Below, one piece after another: positions 1 through 8,423 of a stretch of 64,000 bases of DNA. Each line of letters starts with the position of its first letter. The first letter of the stretch is position 1. Under the pieces are notes generated by a model that was not told the DNA's origin, made no database searches, and saw nothing but the letters and a program-made list of their open reading frames with translations. This DNA comes from Hydrogenophaga sp. (GTDB taxonomy: Bacteria; Pseudomonadota; Gammaproteobacteria; Burkholderiales; Burkholderiaceae_C), in the NCBI RefSeq assembly GCF_030373245.1, contig NZ_JAUCZF010000001.1:372001-436000 (forward strand), written 5' to 3'. The position numbers and the translations under genes are program-made.

Positions 1-1364
1 GCGACCGCCACCGCCCGCTCACCGGACCAGCCGACCTGTTCCGCGGCTCCACACCGGGCTCGCGCAACGGCCCGTGGCTGTCGCAGTTCCTGCTGGTGGG
101 CAACCGCGGGCCCGGCGGCGCCGACACCTCGGCGCCGCTGCCGGTGCGTGCCCTGCCCGAGGTGGACGACGGCTACGTCTACTACGGCACGCAGATGGTC
201 GACCAACGCAGCGCCGTGGCCGTGGCCGGCAACGACTGGATGCAGACCTGGGCCGCCTGGCTCGACGCACAAAACGGCGCCGACTTCGGCGGGCTGGACC
301 AGTTCGAAAGCAAGCGCCAGTTCATGACCACGCCGCGGGATATCGCCACCTACGTGCACTTCGATGCGCTGTACCAGGCCTACCAGGTCGCCAGCCTGCT
401 CATGCTGGCCGGCGGCGCGCCCTTTGGCAAGGACCGTGGCATGCCGGAGTCGAACAGTCGCACCCGCTCTGCCTTTGCCAGCTACGGCGGCCCGCACATC
501 CTGGCCCTGGTCACCGAGGTCTCCACCCGCGCGCTCAAGGCGGTGTGGCGCCAGAAATGGCTGCACCACCGCCGCCTGCGGCCCGAGGTGGTGGCAGGCC
601 TGCTCACGCTGCACGCCAACGATCCGGCCGCCATTCCCGACCCCGCCCTGCAGACCGCGCTGGCCGAGCTGCAGGCCAAGATCCCGGCGTCCATCCTGGC
701 AGCCATCGCCGCCAAGAACACGGCGGACACCTCGGGCTCGCCGACCGCGTCGGCCGGCATCGTGGCGCCCAACGGCAACACCGCCGGTCTGCCGACCATC
801 GCTGCCGGCAAGAACTACCTGCTGCCGATGGCCTTCCCCGAGGGCTCGCCCACACACCCGGCCTACGGCGCTGGCCACGCCACGGTGGCAGGCGCCTGCG
901 TCACGGCGCTGAAGGCGTTTTTCGAGATGTACCAGGCCGACGGGGAAACCGAACTGGAGTGGCCGCTGGCCGCTGGCCAGGGCCCTGGCGGCAGCGGTGC
1001 CTATGGATTCGGCAAGGTCTACGTCGGCAACAAGGCCACGCTGAAAAAGGCCGCGGGATCGCCCAAACTCACGGTGCAGGGCGAACTCGACAAGCTGGCC
1101 GCCAACATCGCGATCGCGCGCAACGTGGCGGGCGTGCACTACTACACCGACTACTTCGCGTCGCTGCGCATGGGCGAACGCATCACCGTATCCATCCTGG
1201 AAGAGCAGGCCAGTCTGTACGGAGAGCGCATGTCCATGAGCTTCACCAGTTTTGATGGCGACCGCGTGCGCGTATCGGGGCAGGACGGGCATGCCACCGT
1301 CTCGGTGGTGGACCGCACGGGTCATGCGCTGTCGGCAGCCGACTGGTACCAGCGCTATCGGTGA
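1..1364 (+). CDS. Vanadium-dependent haloperoxidase (5' end outside window)
   Basis: The reading frame is open from base 3, so the start lies upstream of the window. The protein resembles the algal and bacterial vanadium bromoperoxidase family, which oxidises halides with H2O2 using bound vanadate. Visible signatures are FRGSTPGSRNGPW near the left edge, a K-x7-R-P vanadate-binding stretch (KWLHHRRLRP), MAFPEGSPTHPAYGAGHAT, and R-x5-H-x3-D (RNVAGVHYYTD) near the C-terminus, which supplies the Arg and the axial His. The position that is Ser in the classical PSGH motif is Ala here (GAGH); I believe this also occurs in some other members of the family. It is transcribed toward a PACE pump on the opposite strand. 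The halide preference cannot be read from the sequence. Confidence 0.85.
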   Translation, partial: DRHRPLTGPADLFRGSTPGSRNGPWLSQFLLVGNRGPGGADTSAPLPVRALPEVDDGYVYYGTQMVDQRSAVAVAGNDWMQTWAAWLDAQNGADFGGLDQFESKRQFMTTPRDIATYVHFDALYQAYQVASLLMLAGGAPFGKDRGMPESNSRTRSAFASYGGPHILALVTEVSTRALKAVWRQKWLHHRRLRPEVVAGLLTLHANDPAAIPDPALQTALAELQAKIPASILAAIAAKNTADTSGSPTASAGIVAPNGNTAGLPTIAAGKNYLLPMAFPEGSPTHPAYGAGHATVAGACVTALKAFFEMYQADGETELEWPLAAGQGPGGSGAYGFGKVYVGNKATLKKAAGSPKLTVQGELDKLAANIAIARNVAGVHYYTDYFASLRMGERITVSILEEQASLYGERMSMSFTSFDGDRVRVSGQDGHATVSVVDRTGHALSAADWYQRYR

Positions 1365-1385
1365 TGCACCAACCTGCGGCCGGCT

Positions 1386-1835
1386 TCAACCAGCGGGCCG
1401 CAGGGTCGACTGGGGCAAGCCGAACACGCGGTCAAAGCACCAGGTGAACACGACCGTGTAGACGAGGAAAAAGAGCAGGATGCCCAGGTCGGCCACCAGC
1501 GCCTGCCACAGCGTGATGTCCAGCCAGAGCGCCATCACCGGCACCAGAATGAGCGCCAGACCGCCTTCGAACCCCAGGCCATGGGCGGCGCGCCGCTTCC
1601 ACGAACGCCCCGATAGGGCCTGAGTCGCCTCCCAGCGCTCAAAGGCTGCGTTGAACACGTAGTTCCACCCCAGGGCAATGGTCGACATCAGCAGCGTGAG
1701 CGCGGCGGTGGACCAGGGGGAACGAGCGAAAAGCCACGACAGCATAGGCGCCACGAAGGCCAGCGCGAAGGCTTCGTACAAGACCGCCTGCACCACGCGG
1801 CGGGCTCTGGGGGAAAGGTTCAAGGTGAGTGGCAC
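1386..1835 (-). CDS. PACE-family multidrug efflux transporter
   Basis: A 149-residue inner-membrane protein with two repeated BTP (bacterial transmembrane pair) units, each of two helices, at about residues 10-65 and 80-140. The N-terminal repeat contains RRVVQAVLYEAF and GWNYVFNAAFERWE, and the second RRAAHGLGFEGGL followed by TWCFDRVFGLP. This is the layout of proteobacterial antimicrobial compound efflux (AceI-type) proteins, which export biocides and diamines. The start is a GTG preceded by GAGG. An upstream frame extension exists but carries no family sequence. The gene is convergent with the haloperoxidase and divergent from the methionine synthase. Confidence 0.85.
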   Translation of the reverse strand: MPLTLNLSPRARRVVQAVLYEAFALAFVAPMLSWLFARSPWSTAALTLLMSTIALGWNYVFNAAFERWEATQALSGRSWKRRAAHGLGFEGGLALILVPVMALWLDITLWQALVADLGILLFFLVYTVVFTWCFDRVFGLPQSTLRPAG

Positions 1836-1912
1836 CCCTCGATGGTAACGAGCCAGCGGCGCACGGGTGAGGGGCGGGGACACCCTCGCGTCACACTCGG
1901 CCATGCCAGGCT

Positions 1913-1933
1913 GGGTAACATCCTCGTTTACCC
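1913..1933. promoter_or_regulatory. Inverted repeat upstream of methionine synthase
   Basis: GGGTAA and TTACCC are separated by nine bases, 21 bases before the start codon of the methionine synthase. It could be an operator or a small 5'UTR hairpin. No MetR-type site (TGAA-N5-TTCA) or S-adenosylmethionine riboswitch was recognised here. Confidence 0.25.
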
Positions 1934-1953
1934 AAACAAGAGGAGACCTCACC

Positions 1954-2976
1954 ATGTTCAGCACCGCCATCGCAGGCAGCCTGCCCAAGCCATCGTGGCT
2001 GGCCGAGACCGAAAAACTCTGGCCACAGTGGAAAGCGCAAGGCCTTGAGCTGCAGCAGGCCAAGGCCGACGCCACGCTGCTCTGGATCAAGGCCCAGGAG
2101 GATGCCGGCCTGGATGTGATCGGCGACGGCGAACAGGCGCGCCAGCACTTCGTGCACGGCTTTGTTGAACAGGTCGAGGGCATCGACTTCGTCAACAAGG
2201 TCACGATGGGGATCCGCAACAACCGCTACGACGCCATGGTTCCCCAGGTGGTCGCTCCGCTCAAGCTCAAGGGCCGGGTGCATGCGTTCGAAGCGCAGCT
2301 GGCGCGCGCACACACCAAGCGCAAGCTCAAGTTCACGCTGCCCGGCCCCATGACCATCGTGGACACCGTGGCTGACCGCTACTACGGCGACAAGGTCAAG
2401 ATGGCCATGGCCTTTGCCGAGCTGCTGAACCAGGAAGCGCTGGCGCTGCAGGCCGATGGCGTGGACATCATCCAGTTCGACGAGCCCGCGTTCAACGTCT
2501 ACATGAGTGAGGCGGCCGACTGGGGCGTCAAGGCACTGGAGCGCGCCGCGCAGGGCCTCACCTGCACGACCGCGGTGCACATCTGTTACGGCTACGGCAT
2601 CGAGGCCAACGTAAAGTGGAAGGAAACCCTGGGCGACCAGTGGCGGCAATACGAACAGGTCTTTCCGGCGCTGGCCAAGAGCAGCATCCAGCAAGTCAGC
2701 CTGGAATGTTTCCACTCGCATGTGCCGCCCGAGCTGATGGCGCTGCTCGAAGGCAAGGACGTGATGGTGGGCGTGATCGACGTCGCCAACCCGGAGATCG
2801 AAACCCCCGAGCAGGTGGCTGACACGATCGGCCTGGCGCTCAAGTACGTGCCGCGCGAGCGCCTGATCGCCTGCACCAACTGCGGCCTGGCGCCGATGAG
2901 CCGCGAAGTGGCCATGGCCAAACTCGAGGCGCTGGGCAAAGGCGCTGCGCTGGCACGCCAGCGCTACGGCGGCTGA
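1954..2976 (+). CDS. Short core-MetE cobalamin-independent methionine synthase (MesD-like)
   Basis: At 340 residues this is only the C-terminal catalytic barrel of MetE (full-length MetE is about 750). Zinc and homocysteine ligands are in place: H209-x-C211 (HICYGYG), E251 and C310 (CTNCGLAP). It also has the TLPGPMT and IIQFDEPAF motifs. Short core-MetE proteins are folate-independent methionine synthases (the MesA-D families). The opening AGSLPKPSWLAE and the length look most like MesD, which in other bacteria works with a separate partner, MesX (DUF1852). No MesX is visible in this window. The ATG is preceded by AGGAG, so the longer upstream extension is unlikely. The next gene follows after 18 bases and could be cotranscribed. 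Confidence 0.82.
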   Translation: MFSTAIAGSLPKPSWLAETEKLWPQWKAQGLELQQAKADATLLWIKAQEDAGLDVIGDGEQARQHFVHGFVEQVEGIDFVNKVTMGIRNNRYDAMVPQVVAPLKLKGRVHAFEAQLARAHTKRKLKFTLPGPMTIVDTVADRYYGDKVKMAMAFAELLNQEALALQADGVDIIQFDEPAFNVYMSEAADWGVKALERAAQGLTCTTAVHICYGYGIEANVKWKETLGDQWRQYEQVFPALAKSSIQQVSLECFHSHVPPELMALLEGKDVMVGVIDVANPEIETPEQVADTIGLALKYVPRERLIACTNCGLAPMSREVAMAKLEALGKGAALARQRYGG

Positions 2977-2994
2977 GCCGGGGAGGGCGACCAC

Positions 2995-4185
2995 ATGAGT
3001 GCACGCCAACACCTCTCCCCTGCAGAGCCGGCCGATCTCGGCCTGTGCGCTGATCGCACGCAACGCCTGGTTGACGTGCTGCAAGCCGAGGTCGACCGCG
3101 GCTACATCCCGGGGGCCGTGGTGCTGCTCGCTCGCCACGGGCAGGTGGCGCTGCACCAGGCCATGGGTCAGCGCGATCCCGGCACCGGCAGCGCCATGAC
3201 CACCGACGCGATCTTCCGCATCTACTCCATGACCAAGCCAGTGGTCTCGGTTGCGGTCATGATGCTGGTGGAACAGGGTCGCCTGCTGCTCACCGATCCG
3301 GTGGCCCGGTTTCTGCCCGAGTTTGCGAACCAGCGCGTGGCGGTAGAGCGCGACGGGCAGGTGACACTGGAGCCCGTACACCAGCCCGCCACCGTGCAAG
3401 ACCTGTTGCGCCACACTGCGGGCCTCACCTACGAGTTCCTCGGCAGTGCCCACGTGCAGCGCCTCTACGCGCAGGCACAGATCGGCTCTCGCGAACGCAG
3501 CAATGCCGCGTTCTGCGAAACGCTGGCCAGCCTGCCGCTGTTTCACCAGCCCGGTAGCCAGTGGGCCTACAGCCGTGCCACCGACGTGCTCGGCCACTTG
3601 CTCGAAGTGATCACCGGCCAGACCCTGGGTGAGCTGCTGCAACACACCATCTTCGGTCCGCTGGGCATGCGCGACACCGCGTTCAGCGTGCCCGAGGCCG
3701 ACCACGCCCGCATCGCTGAGCCGTTCCCGCACGATCCCGATGGCGGCATCCCGATGCGGGTGCTGAACCCGCGCGAGGTGCCGGCGCTGGAAGCTGGCGG
3801 CGGAGGGCTGATGTCGACCACCCGCGACTACGCGCGCTTTCTGCAGTGCCTGCTCAACCGCGGCCAGCTCGATGGCGTGCGCCTGCTCGGTTCGCACACG
3901 GTGGACTTCATGACCGCCGACCATCTGGGATCCATCCCCAGCCACGACAACCTGCTGCCACCCGGGCACGGCTTTGGCCTGGGCTTTGCGGTGCGCACCC
4001 AGGCCGGGGTGTCGCCCATGCCCGGTTCGGTCGGCACCTACCACTGGGGCGGCATCGCCGGCACCACCTTTTTTGTCGACCCTGCCGAAAACTTCTTCGG
4101 CATTCTCATGACCCAGGCACCGAACCAGCGCGACCATGTGCGCAACCTGTTCCGTTGCCTGGCCTACGCCACGCTCGCCAACTGA
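2995..4185 (+). CDS. Beta-lactamase-fold serine hydrolase
   Basis: A 396-residue class C beta-lactamase/esterase (EstB-type) protein. The nucleophile motif S-x-x-K is S78-M-T-K81 and the Y-x-x motif is Y192-S-R. The third motif is HWGG near residue 345 (W-G-G in this esterase group rather than K-T-G). There is no signal peptide, which suggests a cytoplasmic esterase or amidase rather than a secreted beta-lactamase. The start is ATG with GGGAGGG upstream. The gene sits between the methionine synthase and a cupin with short gaps, so all three may be read together. The substrate cannot be told from the sequence. Confidence 0.8.
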   Translation: MSARQHLSPAEPADLGLCADRTQRLVDVLQAEVDRGYIPGAVVLLARHGQVALHQAMGQRDPGTGSAMTTDAIFRIYSMTKPVVSVAVMMLVEQGRLLLTDPVARFLPEFANQRVAVERDGQVTLEPVHQPATVQDLLRHTAGLTYEFLGSAHVQRLYAQAQIGSRERSNAAFCETLASLPLFHQPGSQWAYSRATDVLGHLLEVITGQTLGELLQHTIFGPLGMRDTAFSVPEADHARIAEPFPHDPDGGIPMRVLNPREVPALEAGGGGLMSTTRDYARFLQCLLNRGQLDGVRLLGSHTVDFMTADHLGSIPSHDNLLPPGHGFGLGFAVRTQAGVSPMPGSVGTYHWGGIAGTTFFVDPAENFFGILMTQAPNQRDHVRNLFRCLAYATLAN

Positions 4186-4196
4186 TCGAGGCCACC

Positions 4197-4694
4197 ATGT
4201 CACACGACCACGAACATGACCACCCGGCCCACGAGGCCGCGTGGAAACACGACGGCGTGCGCGTCGTTCCAGGCAACCAGCTCGATGGCAACGTGCCCAG
4301 CACACCGGGCATGGACCGCAAGGCCGCGATCAATTTCGCCCGTGTCGGTGCCCAGAAACTCTGGGCCGGCACCGTGACCATCCACCCCGATGCCAAGACC
4401 GGCGCCCACCACCATGGGCCGCTGGAAAGCGTGATCTACGTGGTAAAGGGGCGGGCCCGCATGCGCTGGGGCGAACACCTGGAGTTCACCGCCGAGGCTG
4501 GCCCGGGCGACTTCATCTACGTGCCGCCGTTTGTGCCGCACCAGGAAATCAACGCCAGCGCCACCGAGGTGCTGGAATGTGTGCTGTGCCGCAGCGACGG
4601 CCAGGCGGTGGCGGTGAACCTGGACATCGATCCGGTGGAAAAACCCGAGCAGGTGCTCTGGGTCGACCCCACCCACCCCACTGGCGGTTTGTAA
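4197..4694 (+). CDS. Cupin-domain protein
   Basis: A 165-residue single cupin. The first motif HHHGPLESVIYVVKG (about residues 67-81) supplies metal-binding His and Glu residues. The second, PGDFIYVPPFVPHQE, supplies the last His. The N-terminus MSHDHEHDHPAH is a His/Asp-rich run that could bind metal. The start codon is 11 bases after the stop of the serine hydrolase. This family is broad (dioxygenases, isomerases, regulators) and no specific reaction can be given. Confidence 0.75.
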   Translation: MSHDHEHDHPAHEAAWKHDGVRVVPGNQLDGNVPSTPGMDRKAAINFARVGAQKLWAGTVTIHPDAKTGAHHHGPLESVIYVVKGRARMRWGEHLEFTAEAGPGDFIYVPPFVPHQEINASATEVLECVLCRSDGQAVAVNLDIDPVEKPEQVLWVDPTHPTGGL

Positions 4695-4756
4695 CGGCGC
4701 GCCCGCCGCTGCACCCACGCAGCGACACCGCCCGGATGCCGCGGCCCATGATGCGC

Positions 4757-5863
4757 ATGAACCCGAGCACGAGCACCACCCATCACCCACTCATGCCACC
4801 TCAGATTCACGACCTTCACATCGCGCAGTCCGAAGCACTGCCCGAGCCGCGACAGCTGCTCAGCGAGCTCCCCGCCACCGAACAGGATGCGGCGCTGATC
4901 GCGGCTTCGCGCGCGGCCACCCGCGCCGTTTTGCGTGGCGAAGACGATCGTTTGCTGGTGATCGTGGGTCCTTGTTCGGTGCACGAACCGGCCTCAGCCA
5001 TCGAATACGCCGACCGCCTGCGGCAAGTCACGCCCGATTTCGAGCACGACCTGCTGCTGGTGATGCGCGTGTATTTCGAGAAACCACGCACCCGCATGGG
5101 GTGGAAGGGCCTGATCTACGACCCCAGCCTCGACGGCCAGGGTGACATTGGCGAAGGCCTGCGCCAGGCAAGGCGCCTGCTCATCGAGTGCACGCGCCGA
5201 GGTGTGCCAGCCGCCTCGGAGATTCTGGATCTGGTCACGCCGCAGTACTACGCCGAGCTGCTCACCTGGGGCGCCATCGGCGCACGCACGGTGGAGAGCC
5301 CGCTGCACCGCCAGATGGCCTCGGCCCTCTCCGCGCCGGTGGGCTTCAAGAACCCGACCCACGGCAGCCTGACCACGGCCATCGACGCCATCCACGTGGC
5401 CGCCCAGCCGCATCGCTTTCCCACCGTGTCGCTCGAAGGCCGCGCCACCGTCATCACCACCACCGGCAACCCCGACGGTCACCTGGTCTTGCGCGGCGAT
5501 GTCAACGGCCCCAACCACGGCGCGGACCAGGTGGCTCAGGCCAGCCAGGCACTGACAGCGGCCGAGCTCTCGACCCGGCTGGTGATCGACTGCAGCCACG
5601 GCAACAGCAGCAAAGACCCGGCACGCCAGCCCATCGTGGCTGCCGATGTGGCACGGCAGGTGGCCGGTGGCAACCGGGACATCTGCGGCGTGATGCTGGA
5701 AAGCCACCTGGTCGCAGGCCGGCAAGACATTGTTCAAGGCCGCACCGGCCTGACCTACGGTCAGAGCGTGACCGATGCCTGCATCGACTGGACCACGACC
5801 GTCGGGGTGCTGCGCGACCTGGCAGAGGCCGTTCGCACACGGCGCAGCGCCACAGCGGGTTGA
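4757..5863 (+). CDS. aroG: 3-deoxy-7-phosphoheptulonate (DAHP) synthase, class I
   Basis: Catalyses condensation of phosphoenolpyruvate with erythrose 4-phosphate, the first step of the shikimate pathway. AroG-type signatures are GPCSVHEP, KPRTRMGWKGLIYDP, GARTVESPLHRQMAS and VIDCSHGNSSK. The stretch that is KNGTDG in E. coli AroG is KNPTHG here, so two active-site-adjacent positions differ. Feedback specificity cannot be assigned. Several in-frame ATGs (4736, 4748, 4751, 4757, 4793) precede the conserved region and none has a clear ribosome binding site. I chose 4757 (about 368 residues) because it gives the usual short unstructured leader. An amidohydrolase gene follows after 68 bases. Confidence 0.88.
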   Translation: MNPSTSTTHHPLMPPQIHDLHIAQSEALPEPRQLLSELPATEQDAALIAASRAATRAVLRGEDDRLLVIVGPCSVHEPASAIEYADRLRQVTPDFEHDLLLVMRVYFEKPRTRMGWKGLIYDPSLDGQGDIGEGLRQARRLLIECTRRGVPAASEILDLVTPQYYAELLTWGAIGARTVESPLHRQMASALSAPVGFKNPTHGSLTTAIDAIHVAAQPHRFPTVSLEGRATVITTTGNPDGHLVLRGDVNGPNHGADQVAQASQALTAAELSTRLVIDCSHGNSSKDPARQPIVAADVARQVAGGNRDICGVMLESHLVAGRQDIVQGRTGLTYGQSVTDACIDWTTTVGVLRDLAEAVRTRRSATAG

Positions 5864-5931
5864 TTGAACCTAGCGATGCGATCGGCATCAACCCCCTGCT
5901 CACCCCGTCAATCTGCTCACCAGGAGTCTTC

Positions 5932-6795
5932 ATGCGCACCCAGACCCACACCGCCGCTCCGCCATTGAACCGCCGCCACTGGGTACTGGGCACCGCAGCC
6001 GGCCTGCTGGGCGCGGGCGCCGCGCAAGCCGCAGACCCGCCCATGCCGATCTTCGATGCGCACCTGCACTACAGCCACGACGCCTGGGAACGCCTCCCCC
6101 CCAAAGACGCAATCGCCTTGCTGCGCAAGGCCGGCCTCAAGCGCGCCATGGTCTCCAGCAGCAGCGACGACGGCACACAGATGCTGTACCGCGAGGCGCC
6201 CGATCTGATCCTGCCTTCGTTGCGGCCCTACCGCGTGCGCGGCGAGCTCGGTACCTGGATGCGTGACGCCAGCGTGGTCGGCATGCTGGAAGAGCGCCTC
6301 CAAAAGTACCGGTACGTGGCCATTGGCGAGTACCACATCTTCGGCCAGGACGCCGACCTTCCGGTGATACGCCGCGTGGTGCAGCTCGCCAGACAACACA
6401 AGCTGTTTCTGCACTCGCACTCCGATGCCGAAGCGATCGATCGCCAGTTTGCCCAGGACCCGGACGCACGCATTCTCTGGGCCCATTCGGGCTTTGACGC
6501 GCCAGAGAAAGTGCGCGCGATGCTGGGCAAGCACAAGAACCTGTGGTGCGACCTGGCCTATCGCAGCGACCACGCCACCATGGGCAAGGTGAGCAGCGAC
6601 TGGCGCGAAACCTTTCTCGCGTTCCCCGACCGCTTCGTGGTCGGCACCGACACCTTCACGCCCGAGCGCTGGTACTACGTGGGCGAACACGCCAACTGGA
6701 CGCGCGCCTGGCTGGCCGACCTGCCGCGCGAGGTGGCCGAGCGCATCGGCTACCGCAACGGCGAAGCCCTTTTTGCCTCGCTGCCGCTGAAGTGA
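5932..6795 (+). CDS. Exported amidohydrolase-family protein
   Basis: A 287-residue TIM-barrel amidohydrolase (amidohydro_2-like). It begins with a twin-arginine-like leader (NRRHWVLGTAAGLL, predicted cleavage after AQA about residue 33), so it is probably periplasmic. Metal-ligand candidates are the FDAHLHY motif, HSHSD, WAHSG and the late GTDTF Asp. CAGGAG precedes the ATG. Its stop overlaps the start of the next gene (TGATG), followed by a di-haem peroxidase, so the three probably form one periplasmic operon. The substrate is unknown. Confidence 0.78.
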   Translation: MRTQTHTAAPPLNRRHWVLGTAAGLLGAGAAQAADPPMPIFDAHLHYSHDAWERLPPKDAIALLRKAGLKRAMVSSSSDDGTQMLYREAPDLILPSLRPYRVRGELGTWMRDASVVGMLEERLQKYRYVAIGEYHIFGQDADLPVIRRVVQLARQHKLFLHSHSDAEAIDRQFAQDPDARILWAHSGFDAPEKVRAMLGKHKNLWCDLAYRSDHATMGKVSSDWRETFLAFPDRFVVGTDTFTPERWYYVGEHANWTRAWLADLPREVAERIGYRNGEALFASLPLK

Positions 6796-7205
6796 TGACG
6801 CAGACGCGCGCCTCCCTCAGGGCACTGGCCGTCGCGGGTCTGATCAGCGTGGCGGCTCTTGCGGCGCACGCCGCCTGCCCTTTCCCGGCCGATGCACCGG
6901 CCCACGCCACCACCGGGCCGGTGCAGGCGCGCTGGACCACCGAGCCCCAGCCGATGCAGGTCGGTGAGCCATTTGTGATGCGCGTGTCTCTGTGCCCGGC
7001 GAACGCACAGCTGCTGCGGGTGGACGCCACCATGCCCGAGCACCGCCACGGCATGAACTACCGGCCCAGCATCGAGGCGCTGGGGCCAGGCGAGTGGCGT
7101 GTGCAGGGGCTGGTCTGGCACATGGCCGGGCGCTGGGAACTGAAGCTGGACACCCGGCTCATCGACACCACCCACACCCTGACGCAATCCGTGAACTTGA
7201 AGTGA
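6795..7205 (+). CDS. Small exported FixH/YtkA-like domain protein
   Basis: A 136-residue protein with a signal peptide (hydrophobic core about residues 10-30, cleavage near AHA). A beta-rich domain follows with QVGEPFVMRVSLC, the pattern MPEHRHGMNYRP, and VQGLVWHMAGRWELKL. The M-P-x-H-x-H-G-M cluster is typical of YtkA/FixH-like periplasmic proteins and could bind copper. It shares one base with the upstream stop, and its TGA overlaps a possible GTG start of the downstream peroxidase, which indicates translational coupling. The metal-binding role is inference. Confidence 0.65.
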   Translation: MTQTRASLRALAVAGLISVAALAAHAACPFPADAPAHATTGPVQARWTTEPQPMQVGEPFVMRVSLCPANAQLLRVDATMPEHRHGMNYRPSIEALGPGEWRVQGLVWHMAGRWELKLDTRLIDTTHTLTQSVNLK

Positions 7206-7222
7206 ACCAGCGACCCGGCCGG

Positions 7223-8416
7223 ATGAACCGACTTGCGCAAGTGGTCCGAGCGGCTCGCGCCCGCTGGGCACTGTCGATCGGCGCCGCAGCGCTCAGCCTG
7301 CTGGCCCTGCCCTCGATGGCCGCAGGCACGACTGCGGAGCCACCCGCGCTGCTGGATTTCAGCGCCACCGAGCGCGCACAAATCGTGGCCCACGGTCCGT
7401 GGCCGCCCCAGCCTCGGACCGATGCCTCCAACCGCGCCATGGGGCAGGCCGCCGCTCAGGCCTGGGGCGCTTCGCTGTTTTTCGACACGCGCCTGTCGGC
7501 CAACCAGCAGCTCTCATGCGCCAGCTGCCACCAGCCCAATCGCGCGTTTCAGGACGGCTTGGCCACCGCCGTCGGCCGCACCGCAGGCCAGCGCAACACG
7601 CCCGGCCTGCTCGACGTGGCGCAGTGGCGCTGGCTGGGCTGGGACGGTGCACACGACTCGCTGTGGTCGGCCAGTCTCACGCCGCTGCTGTCCGATGGCG
7701 AAATGCAGCAGACCGTGCCTGGCCTGGCCGAGCGGGTGCGCCGCACGCCCGAACTCGCAGCGGGCTACCGCGAAGCCTTTGGTCAGTCACCGCCGGCCGA
7801 CAACACCACGCTGGTGGTCAACCTGGCCAAGGCGCTGGCGGCTTACCAGGCCACACTGGCCTCACCGCGCTCGGCCTTCGACGCTTTTCGCGATGCCCTG
7901 GCCAGCGGCAACTCCGCCCGCGCTGCGCGTTACCCAATGGCCGCGCAGCGCGGCCTGCGCATTTTTCTTGGTGAAGGCCGGTGCACCGTCTGCCACGCCG
8001 GGCCGCTGTTCAGCAATGGCGAATTTGGCGACATCGGCGTGCCATTTTTTGTGCCAGGCGGTGTGGACCCGGGCCGTTATCGCGGGTTGCAGCAGCTGCT
8101 GGCCAGCCCCTACAACCGCCTGGGTACGTTCAACGACGCCGGCGCCACCGACGCGGGCGCGGTGGGCACGCGCCACGTGATCCTGGAGCCGCGCCACTTC
8201 GGCGAATTCCGCGTGCCCAGCCTGCGCCAGCTGGCGCACACCGCGCCTTTCATGCACAACGGCAGCCTGCCCAGCATCGAAGCCGTGGTGCAGCACTACT
8301 CGCAGCTCAACGAAGACCGACTGCACGCCGATGGCGAGCGCATCTTGCGCCGCTTGAACCTCAGCGACGAGCAGGCCGCCGACCTCGCCGCTTTCTTGCG
8401 CAGCCTGAGCGAGTAA
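7223..8416 (+). CDS. Di-haem cytochrome c peroxidase / MauG-family protein
   Basis: A 397-residue exported protein with two c-type haem motifs, C99-A-S-C-H103 and C254-T-V-C-H258, the spacing of bacterial di-haem peroxidases and MauG. The signal peptide covers about residues 1-34. The late LRQLAHTAPFMHNGS carries the conserved Met/His region. An alternative GTG at 7202 overlaps the preceding stop and would add seven residues. Close linkage to an exported amidohydrolase and a FixH-like protein suggests a shared periplasmic task. A MauG-type protein-modifying role and H2O2 detoxification are both possible. Confidence 0.85.
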   Translation: MNRLAQVVRAARARWALSIGAAALSLLALPSMAAGTTAEPPALLDFSATERAQIVAHGPWPPQPRTDASNRAMGQAAAQAWGASLFFDTRLSANQQLSCASCHQPNRAFQDGLATAVGRTAGQRNTPGLLDVAQWRWLGWDGAHDSLWSASLTPLLSDGEMQQTVPGLAERVRRTPELAAGYREAFGQSPPADNTTLVVNLAKALAAYQATLASPRSAFDAFRDALASGNSARAARYPMAAQRGLRIFLGEGRCTVCHAGPLFSNGEFGDIGVPFFVPGGVDPGRYRGLQQLLASPYNRLGTFNDAGATDAGAVGTRHVILEPRHFGEFRVPSLRQLAHTAPFMHNGSLPSIEAVVQHYSQLNEDRLHADGERILRRLNLSDEQAADLAAFLRSLSE

Positions 8417-8423
8417 GGTCTGT

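Noticed and set aside
1891-4305. 804-codon open frame on the minus strand
   Set aside because: It lies antisense to the methionine synthase and serine hydrolase genes, has His/Gln/Ala/Val-rich composition typical of a GC-rich shadow frame and no domain.
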